Shown: positions 36,034 through 45,639 of the stretch, one piece after another
Layout of the letters: every line of letters starts with the position of its first letter
Position numbering within the stretch: position 1 is the first letter of the stretch
Assembly: GCF_001548035.1 (NCBI RefSeq)
Contig: NZ_AP014723.1
Coordinates: 186,001 to 250,000, forward strand
DNA length: 64,000 bases
DNA from: Sulfurospirillum sp. UCH001
GTDB lineage: Bacteria > Campylobacterota > Campylobacteria > Campylobacterales > Sulfurospirillaceae
Direction of reading: 5' to 3'
Notes under the pieces: model-generated
Seen by the model: only the letters and a program-made list of their open reading frames with translations
Told to the model about the DNA's origin: nothing
Database searches by the model: none
Translations under genes and position numbers: made by a program

Positions 36034-37068
36034 ATGATTTTGGATAAGGTTATAGGATTTTTCTCAAGTGATATGAGTATCGACCTAGGAACTGCCAATA
36101 CATTGGTATTGGTTAAAGGTAAAGGTATTATTATCAATGAGCCTTCTGTTGTTGCAGTACAACGTAACCGTTATGGTAAACAAAATATCCTAGCGGTCGG
36201 TAAAGAGGCAAAAAACATGGTGGGTAAAACACCAGGTGATATTGAAGCAATTCGTCCAATGCGTGATGGTGTTATTGCCGATTTTGATATGACCGAAAAA
36301 ATGATTCGTTATTTCATTGAAAAAGCACACAGAAGAAAAAGCTTTTTACGCCCTCGTATTATTATCTGTGTACCATATGGTTTAACTCAGGTTGAACGTA
36401 AAGCTGTACGTGAATCTGCAATGAGTGCGGGTGCGCGTGAAGTTTTCTTGATCGAAGAGCCAATGGCAGCAGCAATTGGTGCTGGACTTCCTGTTCGCGA
36501 CCCACAAGGTAGTTTAGTTGTTGATATCGGTGGTGGTACAACAGAAATCGGTGTTGTCTCCTTAGGCGGTCTTGTTATCAGCAAATCAATTCGTGTCGCA
36601 GGTGATAAAATTGATATGGCGATTGTAGATTACGTTAAGAAAAAATATAACCTATTAATCGGTGAGAGAACAGGTGAAGAGATTAAAATCGCTATAGGTA
36701 CAGCTGTGCCTATGGATGAACCTATCTCTATGATGGTTAAAGGACGTGACCAAGTCAGCGGACTTTTAAGCCGTATTGAACTTACGAGTGAAGATGTAAG
36801 AGACGCGATTAAAGAACCATTAAAAGAGATTGCTGATGCTCTTAAAGATGTCCTTGAAGTAATGCCTCCTGATCTTGCGGGCGATATTGTCGAAAATGGT
36901 ATTGTTCTTACAGGTGGTGGTGCACTTATTCGTGGATTTGATAAATACCTTTCAGACATCGTTAAATTGCCTGTTTTTGTTGCAGATGAACCATTGCTTG
37001 CTGTTGCTAAAGGTACAGGTAAAGCACTCGAAGAGATTGAACTTTTACAACAATTATCGAATGAGTAA
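36034..37068 (+). CDS. mreB: Rod-shape-determining protein MreB
   Basis: 344 residues, bacterial actin. SIDLGTANTLVLVKGKGI is phosphate-1, LVVDIGGGTTEIGVVSLGG phosphate-2, and VLTGGGALIRGFDKYL the adenosine motif. MreB filaments direct side-wall synthesis in curved or rod-shaped cells. AAAGGA lies upstream of the ATG. mreC starts within its last codons (eight-base overlap). A RodZ-like partner candidate is at 14301. Confidence 0.97.
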   Translation: MILDKVIGFFSSDMSIDLGTANTLVLVKGKGIIINEPSVVAVQRNRYGKQNILAVGKEAKNMVGKTPGDIEAIRPMRDGVIADFDMTEKMIRYFIEKAHRRKSFLRPRIIICVPYGLTQVERKAVRESAMSAGAREVFLIEEPMAAAIGAGLPVRDPQGSLVVDIGGGTTEIGVVSLGGLVISKSIRVAGDKIDMAIVDYVKKKYNLLIGERTGEEIKIAIGTAVPMDEPISMMVKGRDQVSGLLSRIELTSEDVRDAIKEPLKEIADALKDVLEVMPPDLAGDIVENGIVLTGGGALIRGFDKYLSDIVKLPVFVADEPLLAVAKGTGKALEEIELLQQLSNE

Positions 37069-37807
37069 ATTTAAAATTATTATTTTGCTTGGTATTTTTG
37101 TGTTTGTATCGTTTCGGTACAGCACAGATGCTAGGCATATCATAGGTGGCATCAATACAAAAATTCTTGCCTCCTATGTTGATATGAAGATGCGTATTCA
37201 AGATAAAATTGATGAGCATCTCTCTCAACAAGAAGAAATTCAGCGATTACGAGCAGAAAATCAAACATTGCAAAAATCAGCTGTTCTTTCTATTGCTTTT
37301 GCAAGCAAGCTGAATGATATACTTAAAGAGCACAATATCGCAGGTTATCATCCTAGTGTTACTATGGTTGAATCTATTGGTTATACCAATCTCAATGATT
37401 ATGGCAAAGTTTGGTTGAAATTTAACGAATTTAATCAGAGTAAGATTTATGGTCTATTACAACAAGGGTACGCTGCAGGAATTGTTGTTTCAAACGATGG
37501 ACATCCACAAGGTTTACTTCTTAGTGATCCCAAATCTATTTTTGCTGTTTACGTAGGAAACCAAAAGATGCAAGGGATTGCGCAAGGTAACCGTAAAGAG
37601 GTATTGGTAAAGTATATTTCTCAATGGCTTCAGCCTCAAGTGGGTGATGAAGTGATTACAAGTGGACTTGATGGAATATTTTTTGAGGGAATTAAAGTCG
37701 GTGTTGTGACTGAAGTGATCGAAGAGGAGTCTTCTAAAACAGTTGTAGTAAAACCCTATACGACACCACATGTGCCTTCATATATGCATGTGATTATGCA
37801 AAATTAG
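37061..37807 (+). CDS. mreC: Rod-shape-determining protein MreC
   Basis: 248 residues. An N-terminal transmembrane helix (about 4-22), a coiled coil (DEHLSQQEEIQRLRAENQTL, residues about 45-66) and a periplasmic beta domain with GVVTEVIEEESSKTVVVKP. MreC organises the elongation wall synthase from the periplasm. The start at 37061 overlaps mreB and encodes the signal anchor; an in-frame upstream extension inside mreB is not expected. No mreD is seen next to it. Confidence 0.9.
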   Translation: MSKFKIIILLGIFVFVSFRYSTDARHIIGGINTKILASYVDMKMRIQDKIDEHLSQQEEIQRLRAENQTLQKSAVLSIAFASKLNDILKEHNIAGYHPSVTMVESIGYTNLNDYGKVWLKFNEFNQSKIYGLLQQGYAAGIVVSNDGHPQGLLLSDPKSIFAVYVGNQKMQGIAQGNRKEVLVKYISQWLQPQVGDEVITSGLDGIFFEGIKVGVVTEVIEEESSKTVVVKPYTTPHVPSYMHVIMQN

Positions 37808-37812
37808 TCTTG

Positions 37813-37840
37813 AACCCAGAGCCTAGAAAGGTGTTGGGTT
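37813..37840 (+). other. Hairpin in the carB leader
   Basis: AACCCA (37813-37818) with TGGGTT (37835-37840), enclosing CCT-AGAA-AGG. It lies 29 bases before the carB start and has no T run. It may separate carB from the mre genes by processing. Confidence 0.45.
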
Positions 37841-37869
37841 GAATACTACATGTAGATTAAAGGAAAAAG

Positions 37870-40800
37870 ATGCCAAAACGCCAAGATATTAAAACCATAT
37901 TATTAATCGGATCAGGTCCTATTGTTATCGGACAGGCATGTGAATTTGACTATTCAGGAACCCAAGCGGCAAAAACTTTAAAAGAACTTGGATACAGAGT
38001 TGTTCTTGTTAACTCGAATCCAGCGACAATTATGACAGACCCTGAATTTGCAGATCGCACTTATATTGAACCTATTACGCCTGAAGTAATTGCTCGTATT
38101 ATTGAAAAAGAGGGCGTTGACGCTGTTCTTCCAACGATGGGCGGACAAACAGCGCTAAACGTAGCGATGACCATGCATGAGAAAGGTATGCTTAACGGTG
38201 TTCAATTTTTAGGTGCTAATCCAGAGGCGATTAAAAAAGGTGAAGATAGACAAGCCTTTAAAGAGGCAATGATCAAAATTGGTATGGATTTACCTATCAG
38301 TGCGTATGCGTATAATCTAGAAGAAGCATATGCAGCAGCTGAAAAAATCGGCTTTCCTTTAATTATTAGAGCATCGTATACCCTAGCTGGTGGCGGTAGT
38401 GGTGTAGCCTATAACATCGATGAATTTAAAGAACTTGCAATGGCAGGACTTGATGCAAGTCCGATTAATGAAATTCTGATTGAAGAGTCACTGCTTGGTT
38501 GGAAAGAGTACGAGATGGAAGTTATTCGTGATCGTGCTGATAACTGCATTATCGTCTGTTCTATCGAAAACTTTGACCCAATGGGTGTTCATACAGGTGA
38601 TTCCATTACGATAGCACCTGCATTAACATTGACCGATAAAGAGTATCAACGTATGCGTAATGCTTCGTTTGCAATTCTTCGTGAAATTGGTGTTGATACA
38701 GGCGGAAGTAACGTTCAGTTCTCAATTTGCCCTAATACCGGTCGTATGACTGTTATTGAGATGAATCCACGCGTAAGTAGAAGTTCAGCACTTGCTTCAA
38801 AAGCGACAGGTTATCCGATTGCTAAAGTGGCAACACTTTTAGCAGTTGGTTTTACACTCGATGAGATTAAAAATGACATCACTGGAACGGCAGCAAGTTT
38901 TGAGCCAGTTATTGACTATATCGTAACGAAGATCCCTCGTTTTACGTTTGAAAAATTTCCTCTTGCAGACTCAACACTTACGACTTCAATGAAAAGTGTG
39001 GGTGAAGTTATGGCAATTGGCCGTACTTTTAAAGAGTCATTCCAGAAAGCACTTTGTTCACTTGAGACCAACTTAAGTGGTTTTGAGAGCTTAAAAGTTG
39101 ATGATGATAAACTCAAAAATGAAGTTCGCCGTCCAAACTGCGATAGAGCATTGTATGTAGGCGAAGCATTCCGTAGAGGTTACAGTGTAGAAGAGGTTTT
39201 TGCTCTCAGTAAAATTGATCCATGGTTCTTAAATCAAATCAAAGAGATTATCGACTTTGAGAAAAAAATCGATATGTTTATTTTAAATGATGAAACCTTG
39301 TTGCGTCAAGCTAAAACGATGGGCTTCTCTGACAAAATGATCGCAAAACTTATCAACAAAGAAGACAATTTAGAACTAACAACGAATGATATTTATTTTG
39401 CACGTAATAAGCTGGGTATTGATTTTGAATACAATGAAGTAGATACATGTGCGGCTGAGTTTAAAGCGCTTACACCGTATCTTTACTCAACAACCAATGT
39501 GACTAAACTTCCTACGAGTCCAAAAGTTGAGGATAACCAGAAAAAAGTTATGATTATTGGTGGTGGACCAAACAGAATTGGTCAAGGTATCGAGTTTGAC
39601 TACTGTTGTGTACATGCTGCATATGCGCTGAACGATATGGGTGTTAAAACGATTATGTACAACTGTAATCCAGAAACCGTATCGACAGACTATGATACTA
39701 GCGATATTCTCTATTTTGAACCAATTGACTTTGAACACGTTAGAAGTGTTGTGGAAAAAGAACAACCAGATGGCATTATCGTTCACTTTGGTGGACAAAC
39801 ACCTCTTAAACTCGCAAAGCGTTTAACCGTTATCGGGGCAAAAATCATCGGTACAACGGCGCGTGTAATTGATATGGCAGAAGATAGAGAGAAATTCTCA
39901 CAGTTTATCAAAGAAAACAATATCAAACAACCAAACAACGCAACTGCAACGTCTGAGGAAGAAGCAATCGAAAAAGCAAAAGAGATTGGTTATCCTGTGC
40001 TTGTACGTCCAAGCTATGTTTTGGGTGGCCGTGCTATGCGTATTGTTTACAATGAGAGCGAGCTTAGAATCTATATGAACGAAGCAGTAAGTGTAAGCCA
40101 CAACTCACCTGTATTAATTGATCAATTCTTAGATCGCGCAATTGAAGTGGATGTTGATGCAATTTGTGATGGCAAAGATGTGTATATCGGTGGTATTATG
40201 CAGCATATTGAAGAAGCAGGTATTCACAGCGGTGATAGCGCATGTTCATTACCATCTGTTAGCCTAAGCGATGCAATTCTTGCTAAGATTGAAAAACAGA
40301 CACAACAAATCGCCCTAAATCTTGGTGTTGTTGGTTTGATGAATATTCAATACGCGATTTATCAAGACGATGTTTATATGATTGAGGTCAATCCACGCGC
40401 AAGCCGTACGGTTCCGTTTGTCAGTAAAGCGACAGGTATTCCTATGGCAAAAGTTGCAACACGTGTTATGTTCCAAGGAAATCTACGTGAAGCACTTAAA
40501 TTCTACGATAAATTCAATATGGTAACTGAAGAAAATGGTCTTTTAAAACCTAAAAAACTAAACCACGTTGCAGTGAAAGAGGCAGTATTCCCATTCAACA
40601 AGCTTCAAGGCGCTGACCTTATTTTAGGACCTGAAATGAAATCGACAGGTGAAGTTATGGGTATCAGTAAAAACTTCCCAGCTTCATTTGCAAAAAGCCA
40701 AATTGCATCAGCAAACGTCCTTCCTAAGAGTGGAGCAGTGTTTATCTCTTTGGTTGACATCGACAAGTCATTTGCAAAAGAAATTGGAACAAAATTTGAA

Positions 40801-41127
40801 GCACTTGGTTTTAAAGTTGTTGCGACAGGTGGAACACATAAAGCGCTTCAAGATGCAGGCGTAAACGCTGAATTTGTTTATAAAATCTCTGAAGGTAGAC
40901 CAAACATCGAAGATAAGCTCAAAAATGGAGATATCGCTTTAGTCATCAATACCAGCGATAACAAATCAAGCAAAGACGATGCGAAGAAAATTCGCCAAGC
41001 GGTTCTTCGCTTTAAAATTCCATACTTTACAACGGTTGCTGCTGCAGCTGCTGCAACAACAGCGATTGAGTACATCCAAGATAAAAGCGCGCTTGAGCCA
41101 AGAGCGTTACAAGACTATTTAAACTAG
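37870..41127 (+). CDS. carB: Carbamoyl-phosphate synthase large chain
   Basis: 1085 residues. CarB makes carbamoyl phosphate from bicarbonate, ATP and ammonia supplied by CarA, feeding arginine and pyrimidine synthesis. Two homologous ATP-grasp halves are visible, each beginning with a dinucleotide-like motif ([20 protein letters not shown] and [19 protein letters not shown]) and repeating [11 protein letters not shown]-type and [38 protein letters not shown] motifs. The last ~140 residues form the allosteric MGS-like domain. AGGAAAAAG precedes the ATG. carA is not in the window. Confidence 0.98.
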   Translation: MPKRQDIKTILLIGSGPIVIGQACEFDYSGTQAAKTLKELGYRVVLVNSNPATIMTDPEFADRTYIEPITPEVIARIIEKEGVDAVLPTMGGQTALNVAMTMHEKGMLNGVQFLGANPEAIKKGEDRQAFKEAMIKIGMDLPISAYAYNLEEAYAAAEKIGFPLIIRASYTLAGGGSGVAYNIDEFKELAMAGLDASPINEILIEESLLGWKEYEMEVIRDRADNCIIVCSIENFDPMGVHTGDSITIAPALTLTDKEYQRMRNASFAILREIGVDTGGSNVQFSICPNTGRMTVIEMNPRVSRSSALASKATGYPIAKVATLLAVGFTLDEIKNDITGTAASFEPVIDYIVTKIPRFTFEKFPLADSTLTTSMKSVGEVMAIGRTFKESFQKALCSLETNLSGFESLKVDDDKLKNEVRRPNCDRALYVGEAFRRGYSVEEVFALSKIDPWFLNQIKEIIDFEKKIDMFILNDETLLRQAKTMGFSDKMIAKLINKEDNLELTTNDIYFARNKLGIDFEYNEVDTCAAEFKALTPYLYSTTNVTKLPTSPKVEDNQKKVMIIGGGPNRIGQGIEFDYCCVHAAYALNDMGVKTIMYNCNPETVSTDYDTSDILYFEPIDFEHVRSVVEKEQPDGIIVHFGGQTPLKLAKRLTVIGAKIIGTTARVIDMAEDREKFSQFIKENNIKQPNNATATSEEEAIEKAKEIGYPVLVRPSYVLGGRAMRIVYNESELRIYMNEAVSVSHNSPVLIDQFLDRAIEVDVDAICDGKDVYIGGIMQHIEEAGIHSGDSACSLPSVSLSDAILAKIEKQTQQIALNLGVVGLMNIQYAIYQDDVYMIEVNPRASRTVPFVSKATGIPMAKVATRVMFQGNLREALKFYDKFNMVTEENGLLKPKKLNHVAVKEAVFPFNKLQGADLILGPEMKSTGEVMGISKNFPASFAKSQIASANVLPKSGAVFISLVDIDKSFAKEIGTKFEALGFKVVATGGTHKALQDAGVNAEFVYKISEGRPNIEDKLKNGDIALVINTSDNKSSKDDAKKIRQAVLRFKIPYFTTVAAAAAATTAIEYIQDKSALEPRALQDYLN

Positions 41128-41134
41128 CAAAACA

Positions 41135-41575
41135 ATGAACCCTGATCTTGTTTATCTCGCACAAACAGAGACAACAGCAGGGTTCCTCTCTCAAAATAAC
41201 GAAGCACTCGTCAAAACGAAAAATCGTCCTAGCGGTAAATCGTTTTTGATGAGTGTTGATTCTCTTCAAACACTTCGCTCTTTTACACGAGTTCCAAAAG
41301 CCCATAAAAACAGAATTAGAAGAGCTTCAAAAACGACGTTTGTTTATGCATGTGGTTTAGCAATTCGTGTGGTCAAGGATGAAGAGCATTTGCAGTTTTT
41401 ACGAAAACTTACATGGAGTTATTCCACTTCTTCCAATCCCAGTGGCAAAGGTTTTACTGAGTCATATGCCCTTGAAAAATCTGATGTCATTGTTTATACC
41501 GCTAAAGGTTTTTTTGAAGATCAACCTTCTTCCATTTATAAGCTTGGAAAAGTAAAAATGAGGAAACTACGCTAA
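41135..41575 (+). CDS. Short Sua5/YciO/YrdC-family protein
   Basis: 146 residues against about 190 for YrdC/TsaC. The family marks are present in order: TETTAGF (11-17, equivalent to TDTVYGL), KNRPSGKSF (29-37) and STSSNPSGKGF (97-107, equivalent to STSANxSG). TsaC makes threonylcarbamoyl-AMP for tRNA t6A. The protein starts almost directly at the first motif, lacking the N-terminal strands, so it may be a divergent or partial enzyme; a second, full TsaC elsewhere is possible. It begins seven bases after carB and overlaps the next ATG by one base. Confidence 0.72.
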   Translation: MNPDLVYLAQTETTAGFLSQNNEALVKTKNRPSGKSFLMSVDSLQTLRSFTRVPKAHKNRIRRASKTTFVYACGLAIRVVKDEEHLQFLRKLTWSYSTSSNPSGKGFTESYALEKSDVIVYTAKGFFEDQPSSIYKLGKVKMRKLR

Positions 41576-42198
41576 TGAACTTAGAAAAACTCAAAAATGC
41601 AGAAGAGTATTTTTTAGAATTGTATCCTGAGGGTTTTAAAGATATAGGACTTCAACCTATCGTCAAACGACACAATACTGCAAAAATAGGTGAACACGTT
41701 CGTGAGCTATTTGCAAAAAAGAACTTTGCTCAGCCAGAACTCATCTGTGAAAACTTTGCAAAAATCGTCTCAAAATCAACGCTTATTTCACTCTTTGAAA
41801 AGCCAAAAATACGAGATATGGTCACGTCCATGAGAATGGAGCGAAGAGATATGCTCAGTATTGGTTTGTATGAAATGCTTTATGGTGACAAAGAAGAGGG
41901 CTTTGAAACATTGGTGGAAGTGCTTTCATTTTATGGCTTGGCAAAATGGTCTATCGTAACGCTTATACCGTACTATTTTTACAGAGATACAGAGTTTTTC
42001 ATCAAGCCTACAACCACTAAAAATATTCTCTCTTTTTTTGAGATAGAAGGTTTGACCTATAAACCTAAACCGAGCTATGAATTTTATGCGGCATATACCA
42101 CTGTATTAGAAACGATGAAACAAAATGTTGGTGAGAAGATAAGCCACGATGACAATGCCGCTTTTACAGGCTTCTTGATGATGGCAATGGAAGAATAG
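41575..42198 (+). CDS. Conserved hypothetical protein
   Basis: 207 residues, no signal peptide or clear membrane helix, mixed helical. I recognise no domain; notable segments are RERRDMLSIGLYEMLYG-like sequence (about 88-104) and LIPYYFYRDTEFFIKPTTTKNILSFF in the middle. The composition (many Phe, Tyr, Lys, Glu) is like its neighbours, so transfer is not indicated. The ATG overlaps the Sua5-like stop (TAATG), which points to a shared transcript from carB. Confidence 0.65.
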   Translation: MNLEKLKNAEEYFLELYPEGFKDIGLQPIVKRHNTAKIGEHVRELFAKKNFAQPELICENFAKIVSKSTLISLFEKPKIRDMVTSMRMERRDMLSIGLYEMLYGDKEEGFETLVEVLSFYGLAKWSIVTLIPYYFYRDTEFFIKPTTTKNILSFFEIEGLTYKPKPSYEFYAAYTTVLETMKQNVGEKISHDDNAAFTGFLMMAMEE

Positions 42199-42281
42199 TC
42201 AAGAGCAATGCCAAAAGTTCATTTACTGCGCAGGATGATTTAACACAACATCTTTTGAAGTACATATAAAATTTTTCGTGA

Positions 42282-42287
42282 TACAAT
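42282..42287 (+). promoter_or_regulatory. Extended -10 promoter of the YSC84/SYLF gene
   Basis: TGATACAAT is an extended -10 (TACAAT 42282-42287); the start of transcription would be near 42294. Confidence 0.5.
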
Positions 42288-42327
42288 TGTTTGTATGAGT
42301 TTTATTATCTCACTTAAAGGAGAGGAA

Positions 42328-42879
42328 ATGCAAATAATAAAAATTGTATTATCGATGCTTTTATGTGCTTCGTTATCCTATGCAGAATCAGTTGCAGATA
42401 AAAGAAAAGCCATCAATACTGAAAGCCAAGAGACATTAGCTATGCTCTATAAAGCATATCCAAGTTCAAAAAATGATATTAAACAAGCTTATGGGTATGC
42501 TACATTTAGTAATATTGGTGTTAATCTTATTTTCTTATCTGCAGAAGGTGGGAGCGGCGTCACCGTAAATAATAAAACAAGCAAAAAAACATATATGAAG
42601 ATGGCTTCAGGTGGTATAGGTATCGGGCTTGGAGTTAAAGATTTTAGAGCAATATTTGTTTTTGACAATAAAGATGTACTTGAGTCATTTGTGAATAATG
42701 GCTGGGAAGCAAATGCTCAAGCAGATGCAGCAGCAAAATCTGACAGTAAAGGCGGTTCATTTGAGGGAGCTGTGACAGTACAACCTGGAATGAGATTGTA
42801 TAAACTGACTAAAAATGGTTTAGCACTGCAAGCAACTATACAAGGCACAAAATATTGGAAAGATGACGATTTGAATTAA
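42328..42879 (+). CDS. Exported YSC84/SYLF-domain lipid-binding-like protein
   Basis: 183 residues. A signal peptide (MQIIKIVLSMLLCASLSYA) precedes a SYLF-type domain: AYGYATFSNIGVNLIFLSAEGGSGVTV, KMASGGIGIGLGVKDFRAIFVFDN and GMRLYKLTKNGLALQATIQGTKYW. SYLF domains bind phosphoinositides in eukaryotes; bacterial exported versions have no settled role. ATG 42328 was preferred over 42295 because AAAGGAGAGG lies directly upstream. Single-gene unit with its own promoter and terminator. Confidence 0.85.
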   Translation: MQIIKIVLSMLLCASLSYAESVADKRKAINTESQETLAMLYKAYPSSKNDIKQAYGYATFSNIGVNLIFLSAEGGSGVTVNNKTSKKTYMKMASGGIGIGLGVKDFRAIFVFDNKDVLESFVNNGWEANAQADAAAKSDSKGGSFEGAVTVQPGMRLYKLTKNGLALQATIQGTKYWKDDDLN

Positions 42880-42898
42880 AATCATTTAGAAGATAGAT

Positions 42899-42937
42899 AA
42901 AGATGCTTAGTAGCTATCACACGATTAAGCATCTTTT
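42899..42937. terminator. Bidirectional terminator between the SYLF gene and tcdA
   Basis: AAAGATGCTTA (42899-42909) pairs perfectly with TAAGCATCTTT (42926-42936) around 16 bases, between convergent genes; plus-strand T residues follow. Confidence 0.8.
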
Positions 42938-42947
42938 AGTTTAGGTG

Positions 42948-43592
42948 TTATAGTTTTCCTGTAATCTTTCGAATCGCAAGTGATGCAAGTGTCAAACCAA
43001 ATGAAGCAGTCACACACATCAAGCTTCCCATTTCTTTACAAATAGGTTTTTCATCAGAAAATACCGTTAAAAATGTCCCTTGAAAGCCTGTTTTTTTAAG
43101 CCCATCTCTAAAGCTTTTAGCCAACATATCGCCGTAAGTATCCCAGATAGAAGCATAATGAATTTTTGTAGGATCAATTTTTTTAGCGCCACCTGCGGAA
43201 CTGAGTAGTTTGGTATGGGCTTTATGTGCTACGGCTATTTTGGCTTCCATATCATCGATGGCATCAATAACGATGTCATAAGGTTCAAAGTCGAAGTTTT
43301 CGACCCATTCAGGTGTGACTTTTGCCTCGATAGGTGTTACTCCTTTATAAAGCTTTGCCATATGTAAGACCTTCACTTCACCTACCGCTTCTGAGCCTAG
43401 TTGTCTGTTTTGATTGGTCACATCGTAACGGTCAAAATCAACGATGGTGATGTCGCTAATACCTGTGCGATACATGGCATCTAAACACGGGCTTCCTACA
43501 CCGCCAATGCCTAAAAGGAGGACTTTTGCCTTTTGGAGTTTTTCAAAATCTTCACCAAAAACACGTCTTACACGAGAATAGCGATCTTCCAT
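42948..43592 (-). CDS. tcdA: ThiF-family protein, probable tRNA threonylcarbamoyladenosine dehydratase
   Basis: 214 residues. E1-like adenylating enzyme: LLLGIGGVGSPCLDAMYRTGI binds ATP, IVDFDRYDVTNQNRQ follows, IDAIDDMEAK and SSAGGAKKIDPTKIHYASIWDTYGDMLAKSFRDGLKK match TcdA (CsdL), which cyclises t6A37 to ct6A. It lacks the zinc-binding CxxC pairs of MoeB/ThiF. The start is taken at 43592, where it overlaps the surE stop by one base (TAATG); ATG 43604 four codons upstream is also possible. With the Sua5-like gene at 41135 this is a second t6A-related gene nearby. Confidence 0.85.
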   Translation of the reverse strand: MEDRYSRVRRVFGEDFEKLQKAKVLLLGIGGVGSPCLDAMYRTGISDITIVDFDRYDVTNQNRQLGSEAVGEVKVLHMAKLYKGVTPIEAKVTPEWVENFDFEPYDIVIDAIDDMEAKIAVAHKAHTKLLSSAGGAKKIDPTKIHYASIWDTYGDMLAKSFRDGLKKTGFQGTFLTVFSDEKPICKEMGSLMCVTASFGLTLASLAIRKITGKL

Positions 43593-44377
43593 TACTGTAT
43601 CCATTTTTTTAAGTTCTCCAGTTCATCGTGTGCAGTCATATCAAGTTTGATAGGTGTAATAGAGATGTACCCTTCATCGATAGCGCTGAGGTCACAGTCT
43701 GCTTTTTCACTTTTTTTCCACTCTAAGGTATGAACACCAAGCCAATAGTACTCTTCACCTCGTGGATTACGATGTAGATGTGCATCGTTGCCGTACATTC
43801 TATAGCCTGCACGTGTGATTTTGTAGCCTTTACACTCTTGTGGACTAAGAGGAGGAATATTGACGTTTAAAAAACGGCGTTCACCCAATGGGAATGTCCC
43901 TTCTAAAATTTTCTTTGCAAGGTCATGTACCGTTTGTTCTGCCAAATCATACCCGTGTGTAAGTTCAATGTTTTGAACACCACCAACATAAACTTGAGAA
44001 ATGGCAATCGCAGGAACACCATGCAATGCTGCTTCCATTGCCGCACTAGCTGTTCCACTATAGGTAATGTCTTCACCCAAGTTTGAGCCTTTATTGATGC
44101 CGCTCACAACCAAATCTGGTTTACTATTGCCCTCAAATAGGGCATTGAGTGAGAGGTAAATACAATCTGTCGGTGTGCCATCATCGAGTTTAAAAAAATC
44201 ATCTTCAATGGCAACAAAGCGAAGCGGACGTGTAAGGGTTAATGAGTGTCCACAGGCTGATTTTTCAGAAGTGGGTGCTACGATGGTAACATGCCCTAAA
44301 GGACGAAGTGCGCGAGCAAGTGCGTGAAGTCCAGGACTCTCAAAGCCATCATCATTGGTAATTAAAATGCGTTTCAT
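43592..44377 (-). CDS. surE: 5'/3'-nucleotidase SurE
   Basis: 261 residues. SurE is a metal-dependent phosphatase on nucleoside monophosphates and short polyphosphate. The N-terminal ILITNDDGFESPGLHAL supplies metal-binding Asp residues, VAPTSEKSACGHS and SGINKGSNLGEDITYSGTASAAMEAAL complete the active site. It heads a two-gene minus-strand operon with tcdA. The ribosome binding site is poor. Confidence 0.95.
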   Translation of the reverse strand: MKRILITNDDGFESPGLHALARALRPLGHVTIVAPTSEKSACGHSLTLTRPLRFVAIEDDFFKLDDGTPTDCIYLSLNALFEGNSKPDLVVSGINKGSNLGEDITYSGTASAAMEAALHGVPAIAISQVYVGGVQNIELTHGYDLAEQTVHDLAKKILEGTFPLGERRFLNVNIPPLSPQECKGYKITRAGYRMYGNDAHLHRNPRGEEYYWLGVHTLEWKKSEKADCDLSAIDEGYISITPIKLDMTAHDELENLKKWIQ

Positions 44378-44403
44378 GAAAATGCCTATTATTTTTTTAA
44401 AAC

Positions 44404-44409
44404 ATTATA
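44404..44409 (-). promoter_or_regulatory. -10 promoter of surE-tcdA
   Basis: Minus-strand TATAAT (44409-44404), 27 bases before the surE ATG. It faces the lpxB promoter candidate TTTTTGTATAGA (44438-44448 region). Confidence 0.5.
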
Positions 44410-44442
44410 ACGAAAGAGGCTTATATTTTTAAGAGATTTTTG

Positions 44443-44448
44443 TATAGA
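44443..44448 (+). promoter_or_regulatory. Extended -10 promoter of lpxB
   Basis: TTTTTG followed by TATAGA at 44443-44448; a transcript from about 44455 would leave a 25-base leader with AAGG before the TTG start. Confidence 0.45.
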
Positions 44449-44479
44449 CTTCGTGTTAAAGAATGTAAAAGGTACTATT

Positions 44480-45511
44480 TTGAAATTACTCGTTTCTGCT
44501 CTAGAACCATCGGCAAATTTGCACTTGGAACCCATTTTAAATGCTTTGGAGAAGTGTGAACTTTATGGTATCTTTGATGAGCGTTTTGGAAAACCATTGA
44601 TGCCCAGTCGTGCATTTTCGATTATGGGGTTTTTGGATGCTCTGCCTAAAATTCGTAAAGCCAAAAAAGCCATAAAGATTATGGCACGGATGAGTTTTTT
44701 TGTTGATAAAGTTTTATTGATTGATTCTCCCGCATTTAATCTTCCCTTAGCAAAAGCGATTAAAACGATTAATCCAAATGTTGAGATTATTTATTATATT
44801 TTGCCTCAGGTTTGGGCATGGAAACCTAAACGTGTTGCGAAAGTAGAAAAGTACTGTGATGTTTTGGCATCTATATTGCCATTTGAACAGCAGTTTTACA
44901 ATAAAGCAACCTATGTAGGGCATCCACTTTTAGATGAAATACCTCTCTTTAAATTACGTGCAGAGGAAACAGGTGTCATCGCTTTTTTACCAGGGAGTCG
45001 TAAAAGTGAAATTCGTAGTCTTTTCCCTATCTACAAAGAACTTGCTTCCAAGATAGAAGGTAAAGAGAAGCTTTTGGTGATTCCACCGCATTATGATTAT
45101 CGAGAAATTGCAGAGATTTACGGCGATATACATGATTTTAAAATCTGTCGAGACACGTATGAAGCATTTGAAAAAAGTGAGTTTGCTTTTGTCTGTTCAG
45201 GAACAGCGACTTTAGAAGCTGCACTTGTTGGCGTACCTTTTGTGCTCGCATATAAAGCAAAAGCGATTGATTATTGGATAGCAAAACAGTTTGTCAAACT
45301 TAAACATGTAGGATTAGCCAATCTGATTTTTGATTTTGAAAAGATGGAACCTCTTCACCAAGAGTTTTTACAAGAAGAGGTTACAGTTGATAACTTGTTT
45401 CAAGCCTATGAAACAACAGACAAAGAAGCATTCTTTAATCATGCCAAAAAACTTCGTTCTATGCTCAGTCATGGAAGTCAAGAGGCAATGATAAGCATAA
45501 TGAAGGTATAA
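44480..45511 (+). CDS. lpxB: Lipid-A-disaccharide synthase
   Basis: 343 residues, GT19 glycosyltransferase joining UDP-2,3-diacylglucosamine and lipid X. LLVSALEPSANLHL replaces the SGEPSGDxxG motif of the enterobacterial enzyme; I believe this EPSAN form is usual in Campylobacter relatives. YYILPQVWAWKPKRV, LPFEQQFY, YVGHPLLDE, LPGSRKSEIRSL and SGTATLEAALVGVPFV are standard. TTG 44480 starts the conserved region and has AAGG seven bases upstream; GTG 44453 is an alternative. The preceding pathway enzyme may be the LpxJ-like protein 2.7 kb downstream. Confidence 0.92.
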   Translation: MKLLVSALEPSANLHLEPILNALEKCELYGIFDERFGKPLMPSRAFSIMGFLDALPKIRKAKKAIKIMARMSFFVDKVLLIDSPAFNLPLAKAIKTINPNVEIIYYILPQVWAWKPKRVAKVEKYCDVLASILPFEQQFYNKATYVGHPLLDEIPLFKLRAEETGVIAFLPGSRKSEIRSLFPIYKELASKIEGKEKLLVIPPHYDYREIAEIYGDIHDFKICRDTYEAFEKSEFAFVCSGTATLEAALVGVPFVLAYKAKAIDYWIAKQFVKLKHVGLANLIFDFEKMEPLHQEFLQEEVTVDNLFQAYETTDKEAFFNHAKKLRSMLSHGSQEAMISIMKV

Positions 45512-45600
45512 TCAAAGTTTTTAGCAGAATTGTAATCACTGTCTGCCTCAAAAAATACGCTTTTCATATTAAAAATTTGGGTATTTCCCTTATTTTACAC

Positions 45601-45639
45601 CATAACAGTACGTAGAAAGCTCTACTTAAAACTGTTATG
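45601..45639 (+). promoter_or_regulatory. Nested hairpin in the greA upstream region
   Basis: CATAACAGT (45601-45609) pairs with ACTGTTATG (45631-45639) and encloses GTAGA-AAGC-TCTAC (45612-45625). The two perfect stems are separated by a small internal loop. No T run follows. It lies 34 bases before the greA start. A structured leader or a protein-binding palindrome is possible. Confidence 0.5.
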
